This document shows positions 1 to 7,897 of a stretch of 64,000 nucleotides of DNA, one piece after another (position 1 is the stretch's first letter; every line of letters starts with the position of its first letter). Source of the stretch: Variovorax sp. EL159 (GTDB lineage: Bacteria > Pseudomonadota > Gammaproteobacteria > Burkholderiales > Burkholderiaceae_C); assembly GCF_900100965.1 (NCBI RefSeq), contig NZ_FMUJ01000001.1, forward strand, positions 482,272 to 546,271, in the 5' to 3' direction. Position numbers and translations under genes: made by a program. The notes below the pieces were generated by a model. The model worked only from the letters and a program-made list of their open reading frames with translations. It was not told the DNA's origin and did no database searches.

Positions 1-273
1 CGCATTCCCCGGCACGACCTGGCCATCACCGTGCCGGCCGATTGCACGCTGCTCGAAGCGCTCGACGCGGCCGGCGTGCAGACGCTGTGGGACTGCAAGC
101 GCGGCGAGTGCGGCCTGTGCGCCATGGACGTGCTCGCGGTCGACGGAGAGATCGACCACCGCGACGTGTTCCTCGGCGAGCATGAAAAGCAGGCCGCCAC
201 CCGCATCTGCGCGTGCGTGTCACGCGCGGTCGGTACGCTCACGCTGGACTCCGCGTACCGCGCCGACAGCTGA
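1..273 (+). CDS. Rieske oxygenase reductase, C-terminal 2Fe-2S ferredoxin domain (5' partial)
   Basis: The gene enters from the left edge already in frame and only its last 90 codons are present. They form a plant-type [2Fe-2S] ferredoxin domain with Cys-x4-Cys-x2-Cys (CKRGECGLC, about residues 37-45 of the visible part) and the fourth ligand in the ICAC stretch about 29 residues later. A ferredoxin domain at the C-terminus is typical of the phthalate dioxygenase reductase/VanB family, which passes electrons from NAD(P)H through FMN to a Rieske oxygenase. The FMN and NAD domains and the partner oxygenase would lie outside the window, so the substrate cannot be read. Confidence 0.85.
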   Translation, partial: RIPRHDLAITVPADCTLLEALDAAGVQTLWDCKRGECGLCAMDVLAVDGEIDHRDVFLGEHEKQAATRICACVSRAVGTLTLDSAYRADS

Positions 274-295
274 TTCTTTCAAGTCGAAGACAGCC

Positions 296-334
296 TTGCG
301 CGATCATCGCGCAGTTCATTTGTTGATCGCGCAA
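296..334. promoter_or_regulatory. Palindrome cluster, probable operator
   Basis: A perfect 17-nt palindrome, TGCGCGATCATCGCGCA, spans 297-313. A third copy of its half-site, ATCGCGCA, lies at 326-333, 20 nt (about two helical turns) after the second. The outer arms TTGCGCGATCA (296-306) and TGATCGCGCAA (324-334) also make an 11-bp inverted repeat with a 17-nt spacer. No T-run follows, so an operator is more likely than a terminator. It lies about 105 nt upstream of the ABC binding-protein gene at 441. The regulator that would bind it is not in the window. Confidence 0.45.
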
Positions 335-440
335 CAAAGCCTCGCGGCGGAGGCCGGGTAGGTGATTGCCTGCTCCGCCGAATGTTGCAAAGTGTTGAAA
401 ATAGCCCCGGTTCCGTTTCCCGCCCCCTAAGGAGATTTCC

Positions 441-1613
441 ATGCAAAGGCGCCATCTCATCCAGACCGCAGCCCTCTCGGCGCTTGCGCTTTCCATGTCC
501 CTGGCCAGTGCCCAGGACAACAAGTTCAAGATCGGCCTGATCCTCCCGATGACGGGGCAGTCGGCCTCCACCGGCCGCCAGATCGAAGCCGCGGCGCGCC
601 TGTACATGGCCCAGAACGGCGACACCGTCGCCGGCAAGAAGATCGAGCTGATCGTCAAGGACGACACCGGCCTGCCCGATGTGACCAAGCGCCTGGCGCA
701 AGAGCTGGTGGTGAACGACAAGGTCAACGTGCTGGCCGGCTTCGGCCTCACGCCGCTGGCGCTGGCCGTGGCGCCCATCGCCACCCAGTCGAAGACGCCC
801 GAAGTCGTGATGGCCGCCGCCACGTCGAGCATCACCGAGGCATCGCCCTACATCATCCGTTCGAGCTTCACGCTGCCGCAGGTGTCGGTTGCCATGGGCG
901 ACTGGGCACCCAAGAACGGCGTGAAGACGGTCGTCACGCTGGTGGCCGACTACGGTCCCGGCAACGACGCCGAGAAGTTCTTCAGCGAGCGCTTCGTCCT
1001 CAACGGCGGCAAGGTGATCGAGAAGCTGCGCGTGCCGCTGCGCAACCCCGACTTCGCGCCGTTCCTGCAGAAGGTGCGCGACGCCAAGCCCGATGCGCTG
1101 TTCGTCTTCGTGCCCTCGGGCGCGGGCGCTGCGGTCATGAAGCAGTTCCTGGAGCGCGGCATGGACAAGGCCGGCATCAAGATGATCGCCACCGGTGACG
1201 TGACGGATGACGATCAACTCAACGACATGGGCGACGGCGCGCTCGGCGTGGTCACTTCGCACCACTACTCGGCCGCGCACCCCTCGGCGATGAACAAGAA
1301 GTTCGTCGAAGCCTTCCAGAAGGCCAACCCGAAGATGCGCCCCAACTTCATGGCCGTGGGCGGCTATGACGGCATGCGCGTGATCTACGAAGCGCTCAAG
1401 ACCACCAAGGGCCAGGGCGGCGGCGAAGCGCTGCTGGCGGCCATGAAGGGCCAGGTCTTCGAAAGCCCGCGCGGACAGGTGCTGATCGATGCGCAGACGC
1501 GCGACATCGTGCAGGACGTGTACCTGCGCAAGGTCGAGAAGAAAGACGGCCAGCTCTACAACGTCGAGTTCGACGTGATCAAGAGCGTGAAGGACCCGGG
1601 CAAGGCGAAGTAA
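441..1613 (+). CDS. Branched-chain amino acid-type ABC transporter substrate-binding protein
   Basis: This 390-residue periplasmic binding protein of the Peripla_BP_6 (LivJ/LivK-like) family would capture a small amphipathic solute and hand it to the LivHMGF complex encoded just downstream. A Sec signal peptide (MQRRHLIQTAALSALALSMS, cleaved after ASA near residue 24) is followed by the family's typical start, KFKIGLILPMTGQSASTGRQ. The AAGGAG Shine-Dalgarno sits 6 nt before the ATG. Such proteins in beta-proteobacteria bind amino acids, amides, urea or aromatic acids, and the ligand here cannot be deduced. The neighbouring Rieske reductase end hints at, but does not show, an aromatic substrate. 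Confidence 0.9.
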   Translation: MQRRHLIQTAALSALALSMSLASAQDNKFKIGLILPMTGQSASTGRQIEAAARLYMAQNGDTVAGKKIELIVKDDTGLPDVTKRLAQELVVNDKVNVLAGFGLTPLALAVAPIATQSKTPEVVMAAATSSITEASPYIIRSSFTLPQVSVAMGDWAPKNGVKTVVTLVADYGPGNDAEKFFSERFVLNGGKVIEKLRVPLRNPDFAPFLQKVRDAKPDALFVFVPSGAGAAVMKQFLERGMDKAGIKMIATGDVTDDDQLNDMGDGALGVVTSHHYSAAHPSAMNKKFVEAFQKANPKMRPNFMAVGGYDGMRVIYEALKTTKGQGGGEALLAAMKGQVFESPRGQVLIDAQTRDIVQDVYLRKVEKKDGQLYNVEFDVIKSVKDPGKAK

Positions 1614-1672
1614 CAAGGCTCGCCCCCAGGCTGCGCGCACTTCGTGTCGCTTCGCCAACCCCCACCGGGGGC

Positions 1673-1709
1673 AACACCTGAGGCCCGGCGAAGCCGGTTC
1701 CTCGGTGTT
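1673..1709 (+). repeat. Intercistronic long hairpin (REP-like element)
   Basis: Between the binding-protein gene and livH lies a long imperfect inverted repeat. Arms AACACC-GAGG-CCGGC (1673-1689) pair with GCCGG-CCTC-GGTGTT (1693-1709) around a GAA loop, with small bulges. The flanking 1620-1672 segment holds a second small hairpin (CCCCC-acc-GGGGG). There is no T-tract. Such hairpins often protect the upstream mRNA and give more binding protein than permease. I recall similar GC-rich repeats between genes in Comamonadaceae, but only this copy was noticed here, so the repeat status is an inference. Confidence 0.5.
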
Positions 1710-1753
1710 TCCCGAACAGACCGCGATGCGCAGCCATTGTGTGAGTAGCTGAT

Positions 1754-2626
1754 ATGTTGACCATTCTTTTTGACGGCATCGCCTACGGCATGCTGTTGTT
1801 CGTGCTTGCCGTCGGGCTCGCCGTGACGCTCGGGTTGATGAACTTCATCAACCTCGCGCACGGCGCCTTTGCGATGGCGGGCGGCTACCTGACGGTGTTC
1901 GCGATGCAGAAGTTCGGCGTGCCGTTCCTGGCCTGCCTGCCGCTCGCATTCATCGTCGTCGCACTGGCCGGGGCGTTGCTCGAACGCACGCTCTACCGGC
2001 CGATGTACGGCAAGTCGCACCTGGACCAGGTGTTGTTTTCCATCGGCCTGGCCTTCATGGCTGTGGCTGCCATCGACTACTTCGTCGGCTCTTCGCAGCA
2101 GAACGTGCAACTGCCCGAGTGGCTGCGCGGGCGCACCGAGATCGGCGACGGCGCCTTCCTGCTGGGCATGGGGCACTACCGGCTGTTCATCATCGGCGTG
2201 TGCGCGGTGCTCACCGTGGTGCTGCAGCTCATCCTGTCGAAGACCCGCTTCGGCAGCCGGCTGCGCGCCGCGGTCGACGACCCGCGCGTGGCGGCGGGGC
2301 TGGGCATCAACGTGAACATCGTGTTCCTGCTGACCTTTGCCGTGGGCTCCGGCCTTGCGGGGCTGGGCGGCGCGCTGGGCGCGGAAATTCTCGGGCTCGA
2401 TCCGACCTTCCCGCTCAAGTACATGATCTATTTCCTGATCGTGGTGTCGGTCGGCGGCACCTCGTCGATCACCGGGCCGTTGGCGGCCGCGCTGCTGCTC
2501 GGCATTGCCGACGTGGCGGGCAAGTACTTCATTCCGAAGATGGGGGCGTTCACCGTCTACCTGCTGATGATCCTGATCCTGATGTGGCGGCCGCAAGGCC
2601 TGTTCACGCGCAAAGGGGGCCGTTGA
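1754..2626 (+). CDS. livH: Branched-chain amino acid-type ABC transporter permease LivH
   Basis: This 290-residue polytopic inner-membrane permease of the LivH family has many hydrophobic helices from residue 1 on. It carries the family stretch [19 protein letters not shown] near residues 28-46. The conserved cytoplasmic EAA-like region is SRLRAAVDDPRVAAGLGINV, about residues 172-191, which contacts the ATPases. The ending (VYLLMILILMWRPQGLF) is also typical. The next gene begins at the base after its stop codon, so livH and livM are almost certainly cotranscribed. LivH pairs with LivM to form the translocation channel. Confidence 0.93.
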   Translation: MLTILFDGIAYGMLLFVLAVGLAVTLGLMNFINLAHGAFAMAGGYLTVFAMQKFGVPFLACLPLAFIVVALAGALLERTLYRPMYGKSHLDQVLFSIGLAFMAVAAIDYFVGSSQQNVQLPEWLRGRTEIGDGAFLLGMGHYRLFIIGVCAVLTVVLQLILSKTRFGSRLRAAVDDPRVAAGLGINVNIVFLLTFAVGSGLAGLGGALGAEILGLDPTFPLKYMIYFLIVVSVGGTSSITGPLAAALLLGIADVAGKYFIPKMGAFTVYLLMILILMWRPQGLFTRKGGR

Positions 2627-3625
2627 ATGAGCGCGCCTTCTTCTTCGGTTGATTTCCAGTCGGCGCTGCTGCGCAAGGCGCGCTGGCGTCCGCTTGAATT
2701 CGTGGTGTGGGCCGTGGCCTTCGCGCTGCCGCTGGTCATGCCTTCGCATTCACTGCTGGTCAACGAGATCGCCATCGTCGCGCTGTTCGCGATGTCGCTC
2801 GACCTGATCCTTGGCTACACCGGCATCGTGTCGCTGGGCCACGCCGCCTTCTTCGGTTTCGGTGCGTATGCGGCGGCGCTGTTCGCCAAGCTCGTCATGC
2901 CCGACCCGACGGTGGGCCTTGTGGTGGCGACCGTGCTGTCGGCCGTGCTGGGGCTCGTGGCGAGCGTGACGATCCTGCGCGGCAGCGATCTCACACGGCT
3001 GATGGTCACGCTCGGCACCGCGCTGCTGTTGCTCGAACTGGCCAACAAGCTCGACTGGCTCACCGGTGGCGCCGACGGCCTGCAGGGCGTGGTGATGGGG
3101 CCGGTGCTCGGCCTGTTCGACTTCGACCTGTACGGCCGCACGGCCGCCTGGTATTCGCTGGCCGTGATGCTGGTGCTGTTTCTGCTGATGCGCCGGCTGG
3201 TGCATTCGCCGTTCGGCGCGACGCTCAAGGCGATTCGCGACAACCGGCTGCGCGCCATGGCCATCGGCATTCCGGTGGTGTCGCGGCTTGCGACGGTCTA
3301 CACCATCGCCGCCGGTGTGGCCGGTGCCGCCGGCGCGCTGCTGGCGCAGACCACGGGCTTCGCCTCGCTCGACGTGCTGGCTTTCGACCGCTCGGCCGAC
3401 GTGCTGCTGATGCTGGTCATCGGCGGCGTGGGTTGGCTGTATGGCGGCGTGGCCGGTGCCATCGTGTTCAAGTTGCTGCAGACCTGGCTCTCGGCCGTCA
3501 CGCCGCAGTACTGGATGTTCTGGATCGGGCTGATTTTGGTGCTGCTGGTGCTCGTGGGGCGCGACCGCCTGCTCAAGCCCTGGACCTGGTTCGGCGCCGG
3601 CAAGAAGAAGGGCGGTGCGGCATGA
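2627..3625 (+). CDS. livM: Branched-chain amino acid-type ABC transporter permease LivM
   Basis: This is a 332-residue second permease of the Liv-type importer. Diagnostic features are the LGYTGIVSLGHAAFFGFGAY motif (about residues 63-82) and the coupling region GATLKAIRDNRLRAMAIGIP near residues 197-216. About ten membrane segments are visible, and the C-terminus is short and basic. The ATG directly follows the livH stop codon, and the stop overlaps the ATG of livG (ATGA), so the genes are tightly coupled. Length and motifs match the family, with no sign of damage. Confidence 0.93.
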   Translation: MSAPSSSVDFQSALLRKARWRPLEFVVWAVAFALPLVMPSHSLLVNEIAIVALFAMSLDLILGYTGIVSLGHAAFFGFGAYAAALFAKLVMPDPTVGLVVATVLSAVLGLVASVTILRGSDLTRLMVTLGTALLLLELANKLDWLTGGADGLQGVVMGPVLGLFDFDLYGRTAAWYSLAVMLVLFLLMRRLVHSPFGATLKAIRDNRLRAMAIGIPVVSRLATVYTIAAGVAGAAGALLAQTTGFASLDVLAFDRSADVLLMLVIGGVGWLYGGVAGAIVFKLLQTWLSAVTPQYWMFWIGLILVLLVLVGRDRLLKPWTWFGAGKKKGGAA

Positions 3626-4383
3626 CAGACACCGTGCTTTCTACCCACGGGCTGGTGATGCGCTTCGGCGGCATCACGGCCACCAACAACGTGACGATGG
3701 ACCTGAAGCGCGGCGCACGCCATGCGCTGATCGGCCCCAACGGCGCGGGCAAGACCACGCTCATCAACCAGCTGACGGGCGTGCTCACGCCGACCGAAGG
3801 CCGCATCACGCTGCTCGGCGAAGACATCACGAACCTGGCACCGCACAAGCGCGTGGCGCGTGGGCTGGTGCGCACCTTCCAGATCAACCAGTTGTTCGAT
3901 TCAATGACGCCGCTGGAAACGCTGGCGCTCGTGGTGTCGCAGCACCAGGGCATCGGTGCGCAGTGGTGGCGCCCGCTGGGCTCCAGCAAGGCGGTGGCGG
4001 AGCGTGCGACGCAACTGCTCGAGCAGTTCCATCTGAGCGACGTGGCGAAGCAGCAGGTCAAGCATCTGGCCTACGGCAAGCGCCGCCTGCTGGAGATCGC
4101 CATTGCACTGGCCTGCGAGCCGCGCGTGCTGCTGCTCGACGAACCCGTTGCGGGTGTGCCAGCCGGCGAGCGCGAAGAGCTGCTGCAGACCGTGGCCGCG
4201 CTGCCCGCCGACGTGTCGGTGCTGCTGATCGAGCACGACATGGACCTGGTGTTCAGTTTCGCCACGCGCATGACGGTGCTGGTCAACGGCACGTTGCTGA
4301 CCGAGGGCGATCCCGAAACCATCGCCAACGATCCGAAGGTCAAAGAGGTCTATCTGGGCCATGGAGAAAGCGCCCATGTCTGA
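3622..4383 (+). CDS. livG: ABC transporter ATP-binding protein LivG
   Basis: This 253-residue ATPase is one of the two non-identical nucleotide-binding subunits of the importer. Walker A is GPNGAGKT at residues 38-45. The signature is the LivG-type AYGKRR instead of LSGGQ, followed by Walker B VLLLDEPVAGV and the switch histidine in LLIEHDMDLVF. The start was placed at the ATG overlapping the livM stop, because the reading frame runs open far upstream through livM without being coding there. Its end overlaps the likely start of livF. Confidence 0.93.
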   Translation: MTDTVLSTHGLVMRFGGITATNNVTMDLKRGARHALIGPNGAGKTTLINQLTGVLTPTEGRITLLGEDITNLAPHKRVARGLVRTFQINQLFDSMTPLETLALVVSQHQGIGAQWWRPLGSSKAVAERATQLLEQFHLSDVAKQQVKHLAYGKRRLLEIAIALACEPRVLLLDEPVAGVPAGEREELLQTVAALPADVSVLLIEHDMDLVFSFATRMTVLVNGTLLTEGDPETIANDPKVKEVYLGHGESAHV

Positions 4384-5080
4384 ACTGCTGCGCATCGAGA
4401 ACCTGAGTGCCGGCTACGGCGAAGCCGTGGTGCTGCACGACGTGGCCTTCACGCTCGGCGAGGGCCAGACGCTGGCCTTGCTGGGCCGCAACGGCACCGG
4501 CAAGACCACGCTGATCAACACGCTCGCAGGAGCGACGCGCCAGCATGGCGGCAGCATCGCGCTGAGCGGGCTGGCGCTGCACAAGCTGGCACCGCACCAG
4601 CGCGCCGCGGCCGGCATCGGCTGGGTGCCGCAGGAGCGCAACATCTTCAAGTCGCTCACGGTGCACGAGAACCTGACGGCGGTGGAGCGGCCCGGCAAGT
4701 GGAATCCGCAGCGCGTCTACGAGATGTTCCCGCGCCTGGCCGAACGCAAGACCAACCTGGGCACGCAGCTTTCAGGCGGTGAGCAGCAGATGCTGGCCGT
4801 GGGCCGCGCGCTGGTGCTGAACCCGAAGCTGCTGCTGCTCGACGAGCCGCTCGAAGGGCTGGCGCCGATCATCGTGGAAGAGCTGCTGCGCGCCATCCGC
4901 CGCATCACGCAGGACGAAGGGCTGGCCGCGATCATCGTGGAGCAGCACCCGCAGGCGATTCTTGCGATCTCCGACGAAGCGGTGGTGCTCGACCACGGGA
5001 CCATCGTGCACACCGACAAGGCGGCGGTGCTGCGTACGCAGCCCGAGGTGCTCGACCGGCTGCTGGGCGTGGCGCGCTAG
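4376..5080 (+). CDS. livF: ABC transporter ATP-binding protein LivF
   Basis: This 234-residue ATPase is the second nucleotide-binding subunit. It has Walker A GRNGTGKT (residues 37-44), signature LSGGEQQ, Walker B LLLLDEPLEGL and switch histidine IIVEQHPQAIL. An in-frame ATG 15 nt upstream (4361) exists, but the ATG at 4376 has GGAG at a proper 9-nt distance and gives the usual MSELLRIENLSAGYG start. The gene overlaps the last codons of livG and closes the operon; no strong terminator follows before the convergent gene at 5105. Confidence 0.92.
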   Translation: MSELLRIENLSAGYGEAVVLHDVAFTLGEGQTLALLGRNGTGKTTLINTLAGATRQHGGSIALSGLALHKLAPHQRAAAGIGWVPQERNIFKSLTVHENLTAVERPGKWNPQRVYEMFPRLAERKTNLGTQLSGGEQQMLAVGRALVLNPKLLLLDEPLEGLAPIIVEELLRAIRRITQDEGLAAIIVEQHPQAILAISDEAVVLDHGTIVHTDKAAVLRTQPEVLDRLLGVAR

Positions 5081-5104
5081 CGGGCCTTCGCAGCCCTCAG
5101 GCCT

Positions 5105-5845
5105 TCAGATCGCGCAGCCGTCGGGGCCGCACATCGGCGGCGTTGCGTCGGTGGCTGCAGTGGCCGCCGCTTGCGACGGCCCGACGAATTCTGCGAGCTT
5201 CGCCTTCCAGTCTTCCGCACGGCCCAGCCAGGGGCCGATGTCGACGCGACCGGCGCTGCCATCGGGCTGCGTCAGCACGAAGGTCGGAAAGCCCTGGCCG
5301 CCCGCGCGTTGCAGCAGCTGGCGGCTTTCCGCGATGTGCTTCGCGGTCGCTTCGCCCGAGAGCTGCTTGAACGACGCAGCGAAGGCCTCGGCATCGAAGC
5401 CGAGTTCGACGGCCAGTGCCGCGATCACATCCGCATCGGCGATGCGGCGGCCTTCGACATAGTGCGCGCGCTGCAGGCGATGCGCTATGTCGAGCCCACC
5501 GCCCGCACGCAGCGATTCGGCCGCGAGGATCGCGGTGGTCGGCGGTTCGGAATCCATCACCGCGCCCGTGTCGCGCAGCAGCCCTTCGAAGTAGCCCTCG
5601 CCGAAAGGCTGGCCCGTGAGTTCGGCGATGCGGCGATCGTGCGGCATCACGTAGTCGCGCCATTGCGGCGTGATGGGGCGCCGGTTGGCGCCGGTCATCA
5701 TGCCGCCGCCGTGGAACGCGACCTTCAGGCCCGGCACGCTGCGCGCCGCTTCGACCAGCGGCGCGGCCGCATAGCACCAGCCGCACAGCGGATCGAAGAT
5801 GTAGTGCAGCGTGACCGCGTTCGCAGCCTCGTTCACTGCGGCCAT
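5105..5845 (-). CDS. DsbA-family thiol oxidoreductase/isomerase (FrnE-like)
   Basis: This 246-residue protein has a thioredoxin-fold DsbA domain with an insertion. The N-terminal FDPLCGWCYAAAP holds a CxxC pair (CGWC), as in the FrnE/2-hydroxychromene-2-carboxylate isomerase-like branch. The conserved cis-proline segment GGQGFPTFVL lies near the C-terminal third. No signal peptide is seen, so it is probably cytoplasmic. Its start overlaps the last 13 nt of the metallo-hydrolase gene upstream, so both are translated from one message. A cysteine-rich tail (MCGPDGCAI) adds a possible second thiol pair. The exact substrate is unknown. Confidence 0.8.
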   Translation of the reverse strand: MAAVNEAANAVTLHYIFDPLCGWCYAAAPLVEAARSVPGLKVAFHGGGMMTGANRRPITPQWRDYVMPHDRRIAELTGQPFGEGYFEGLLRDTGAVMDSEPPTTAILAAESLRAGGGLDIAHRLQRAHYVEGRRIADADVIAALAVELGFDAEAFAASFKQLSGEATAKHIAESRQLLQRAGGQGFPTFVLTQPDGSAGRVDIGPWLGRAEDWKAKLAEFVGPSQAAATAATDATPPMCGPDGCAI

Positions 5846-6735
5846 TTCATTTCTCCCTTGATGACCTTGGCGCCCAGTTCGAGCGACGAGGCGTCTTCGA
5901 GCTTCGGGTAGCGCTTCTTCATCGCGGCGATGAGCGAGGCCGAGTCCTTGGCCTTGTTCGCTTCCACCTCGAAGGCCTTCAGGTAGTCGCGCGTGAACTT
6001 CACCGAGGCGACGGTGTACGGCGCCGAGCCGTTGGCGTTCGGCAGGTAGTGGCCGGGCACCACGGTCTTGGGGTGCAGGGCTGCGATGCGGTCCAGCGTC
6101 TTGATCCAGTCGCGGCGCGATTGCGGCGTTTGCGTGTCGGCCACCCACACATGGATGTTGGCCGACACCGGAATGCCGCCGACCACCGCCTTGAGCGAGG
6201 GAATCCACGCGAAGCTGCGTTCGGGCGTGGGGCCGTCGAGCCCGACGACCTGGATCTTGCGGCCTTCCAGTTCGATGCTGTCGCCGGTTAGCGGCTGCGG
6301 CACGACCAGCGCCTTGGGAGCGTTGTCCTTCAGGATCGGGCCCCAGTGCGCGAGCTTGCCGTCTTTCGAGGCTTGAATGGCGGCCACGGTCTGCGGCGTG
6401 GCGACGATCTTCGCGTCGGGGAAGGCGGCCTGGATCACGTCGAGGCCGAAGTAGTAGTCGGGGTCGCTGTGGCTGATGTAGACCGTGGTCAGCTTCTTGC
6501 CGCTGGCCTTGATCTTCTGCACCAGCGCCTCGGCGTCGTTGCGCTGGAACTGCGCGTCGATCAGCACGGCGTCGGTCTGGCCGGTGACCAGTTCGGACGA
6601 CACCGGGAACATCGACTTGGCGCCGGGGTTGTACACGTCGAGCTTGAGCGGCTCGGCGGCCTGGGCGGCCAGCGGGGTGAGGCTCAGCGTGGCGGCGAGG
6701 GCGGCGGCGGAAAGAAGGGCTCTGCGGAACAACAT
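5833..6735 (-). CDS. Periplasmic metallo-beta-lactamase-fold protein with degenerate metal motif
   Basis: This 300-residue protein has a clear signal peptide (MLFRRALLSAAALAATLSLT, cleavage near AQA-AEP). The beta-lactamase-like fold is recognised from TDAVLIDAQFQRNDAEALVQ and TTVYISHSDPDYYFGLD. In the usual metal-binding HxHxDH motif this copy reads H-S-D-P-D-Y, so the second histidine and the last histidine are replaced. VVPGHYLPNAN still carries the later His. Zinc binding may therefore be altered or lost. It overlaps the DsbA-like gene downstream and follows the LysR gene on the same strand. Hydrolase activity is uncertain. Confidence 0.75.
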   Translation of the reverse strand: MLFRRALLSAAALAATLSLTPLAAQAAEPLKLDVYNPGAKSMFPVSSELVTGQTDAVLIDAQFQRNDAEALVQKIKASGKKLTTVYISHSDPDYYFGLDVIQAAFPDAKIVATPQTVAAIQASKDGKLAHWGPILKDNAPKALVVPQPLTGDSIELEGRKIQVVGLDGPTPERSFAWIPSLKAVVGGIPVSANIHVWVADTQTPQSRRDWIKTLDRIAALHPKTVVPGHYLPNANGSAPYTVASVKFTRDYLKAFEVEANKAKDSASLIAAMKKRYPKLEDASSLELGAKVIKGEMKWPQ

Positions 6736-6856
6736 GATGGTCTTTCGTTGGAAGGTGGAAGGCGTGACAGCGTCGAATGAGCCTCGAATGTTAGGTTGCG
6801 GGAAACGAAATAAAAACCCACTCCATCGCAATGGATAGTTTCTCTTTCCGGACGAA

Positions 6857-7774
6857 TCAGGGAGCCAAAGGAGCATCGGTCGCGCGCCGTTCGAGGTGCG
6901 CGACCAGCAACCGCGCCGAGGGCGAAAGCGTTGCTTCATCGCGAAAGCAGATCGCGAACCGGCGCCGCGCCCAGGCATCGGTGAGCGGCATCAGCCGCAG
7001 GCCGTAGGCGTCGGTGAAGGGCCGCGCCACTTCCGCCGGCACCACGCTGATCGCCAGCCCGGCCCGCACCACGCGCAGCGCCGCGTCGAAGTTGGACACC
7101 AGCACGCGGTGCACCATCGGCTTGCCCGCCACCGCCGCCTCGCGTGCCAGCATCAGCTGCACGGCGCTCAGCGCGGGCATGCCGACGAATTCATGGTCGA
7201 GCACCTGCTCGAAGCGCACATGGCCGTGCTGTGCCACGGGGTGCGAGGGGTGCGCGACGATGGCCAGGTGATCGGTGCGGTAGCCGCGCGACTCCAGCCC
7301 CTCGAGGTCGGCGGCGTCCCAGCACAGGCCGATCGATGCACTGCCTTCGCGGATGCCGCGCACGATCTCCGGGCTCACGCGCTCTTCCATGTCGACGCGG
7401 ATGTTGCGGTGCGCCGGGTCCTGCAGGAAGTCGGCCACGTCTTCTGCCAGCGACTCGGCCATCACCGAGGCCGAGGCCAGGATGCGCACATGCCCGCGCG
7501 CGCCGCCGGCATAGGCCGCCATGTCGCGCTCGATACGGTTGGCGCTGCCGAGCATGGCGCGGGCGTGCTCCAGCAGCGTTTCGCCAGCCGGCGTGGGCAC
7601 CACGCCGCGGCGCTTGCGCAGCAGCAGCGGCGTGCCGACCGTCTCTTCGAGCAGCGCCAGGCGCTTGCTGATCGCCGAGCCGACGATGCTGGCCTGCTCG
7701 CCGGCGCGCGCGATGCTGCGCGTTTCGCAGACGGAGACGAACAGGCGAAGGGTGATCAGGTCGAGGTCTCTCAT
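6857..7774 (-). CDS. LysR-family transcriptional regulator
   Basis: This 305-residue LysR-type regulator has an N-terminal winged helix-turn-helix ([20 protein letters not shown], then [17 protein letters not shown], residues 3-60) and a periplasmic-binding-like effector domain from about residue 90. It is divergent from the HMG-CoA-lyase operon starting at 7898, with 123 nt between, which makes it the likely regulator of that operon. The metallo-hydrolase and DsbA-like genes lie downstream on the same strand and may also belong to its regulon. The inducer is unknown but may be the acid handled by the divergent operon. Confidence 0.9.
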   Translation of the reverse strand: MRDLDLITLRLFVSVCETRSIARAGEQASIVGSAISKRLALLEETVGTPLLLRKRRGVVPTPAGETLLEHARAMLGSANRIERDMAAYAGGARGHVRILASASVMAESLAEDVADFLQDPAHRNIRVDMEERVSPEIVRGIREGSASIGLCWDAADLEGLESRGYRTDHLAIVAHPSHPVAQHGHVRFEQVLDHEFVGMPALSAVQLMLAREAAVAGKPMVHRVLVSNFDAALRVVRAGLAISVVPAEVARPFTDAYGLRLMPLTDAWARRRFAICFRDEATLSPSARLLVAHLERRATDAPLAP

Positions 7775-7802
7775 GCGCGTGTGGTGGGGCGGTGGATGTG
7801 GT

Positions 7803-7831
7803 GTTCCATTTTGGAACTAATCGGCTTCCAA
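7803..7831. promoter_or_regulatory. Probable LysR binding site in divergent promoter region
   Basis: A perfect inverted repeat GTTCCA-TTT-TGGAAC lies at 7803-7817. A further TTCCAA half-site at 7826-7831 pairs with TTGGAA at 7811-7816. The repeats sit between the divergent LysR gene and the lyase operon, as expected for recognition and activation sites of a LysR regulator. A weak -10 (TAATAT, 7862-7867) follows toward the lyase gene. The assignment rests on symmetry and position only. Confidence 0.5.
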
Positions 7832-7897
7832 AATCTACCTTCTGAATCCGATGGGAAATCCTAATATCGGCGGCAAATCACCCACGGAGACAGTCTC

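Noticed and set aside
2707..4383. Apparent 558-residue fusion of a permease-region frame with LivG
   Set aside because: The part before 3622 is the +1 shadow of livM; the ATG overlapping the livM stop begins a normal LivG.
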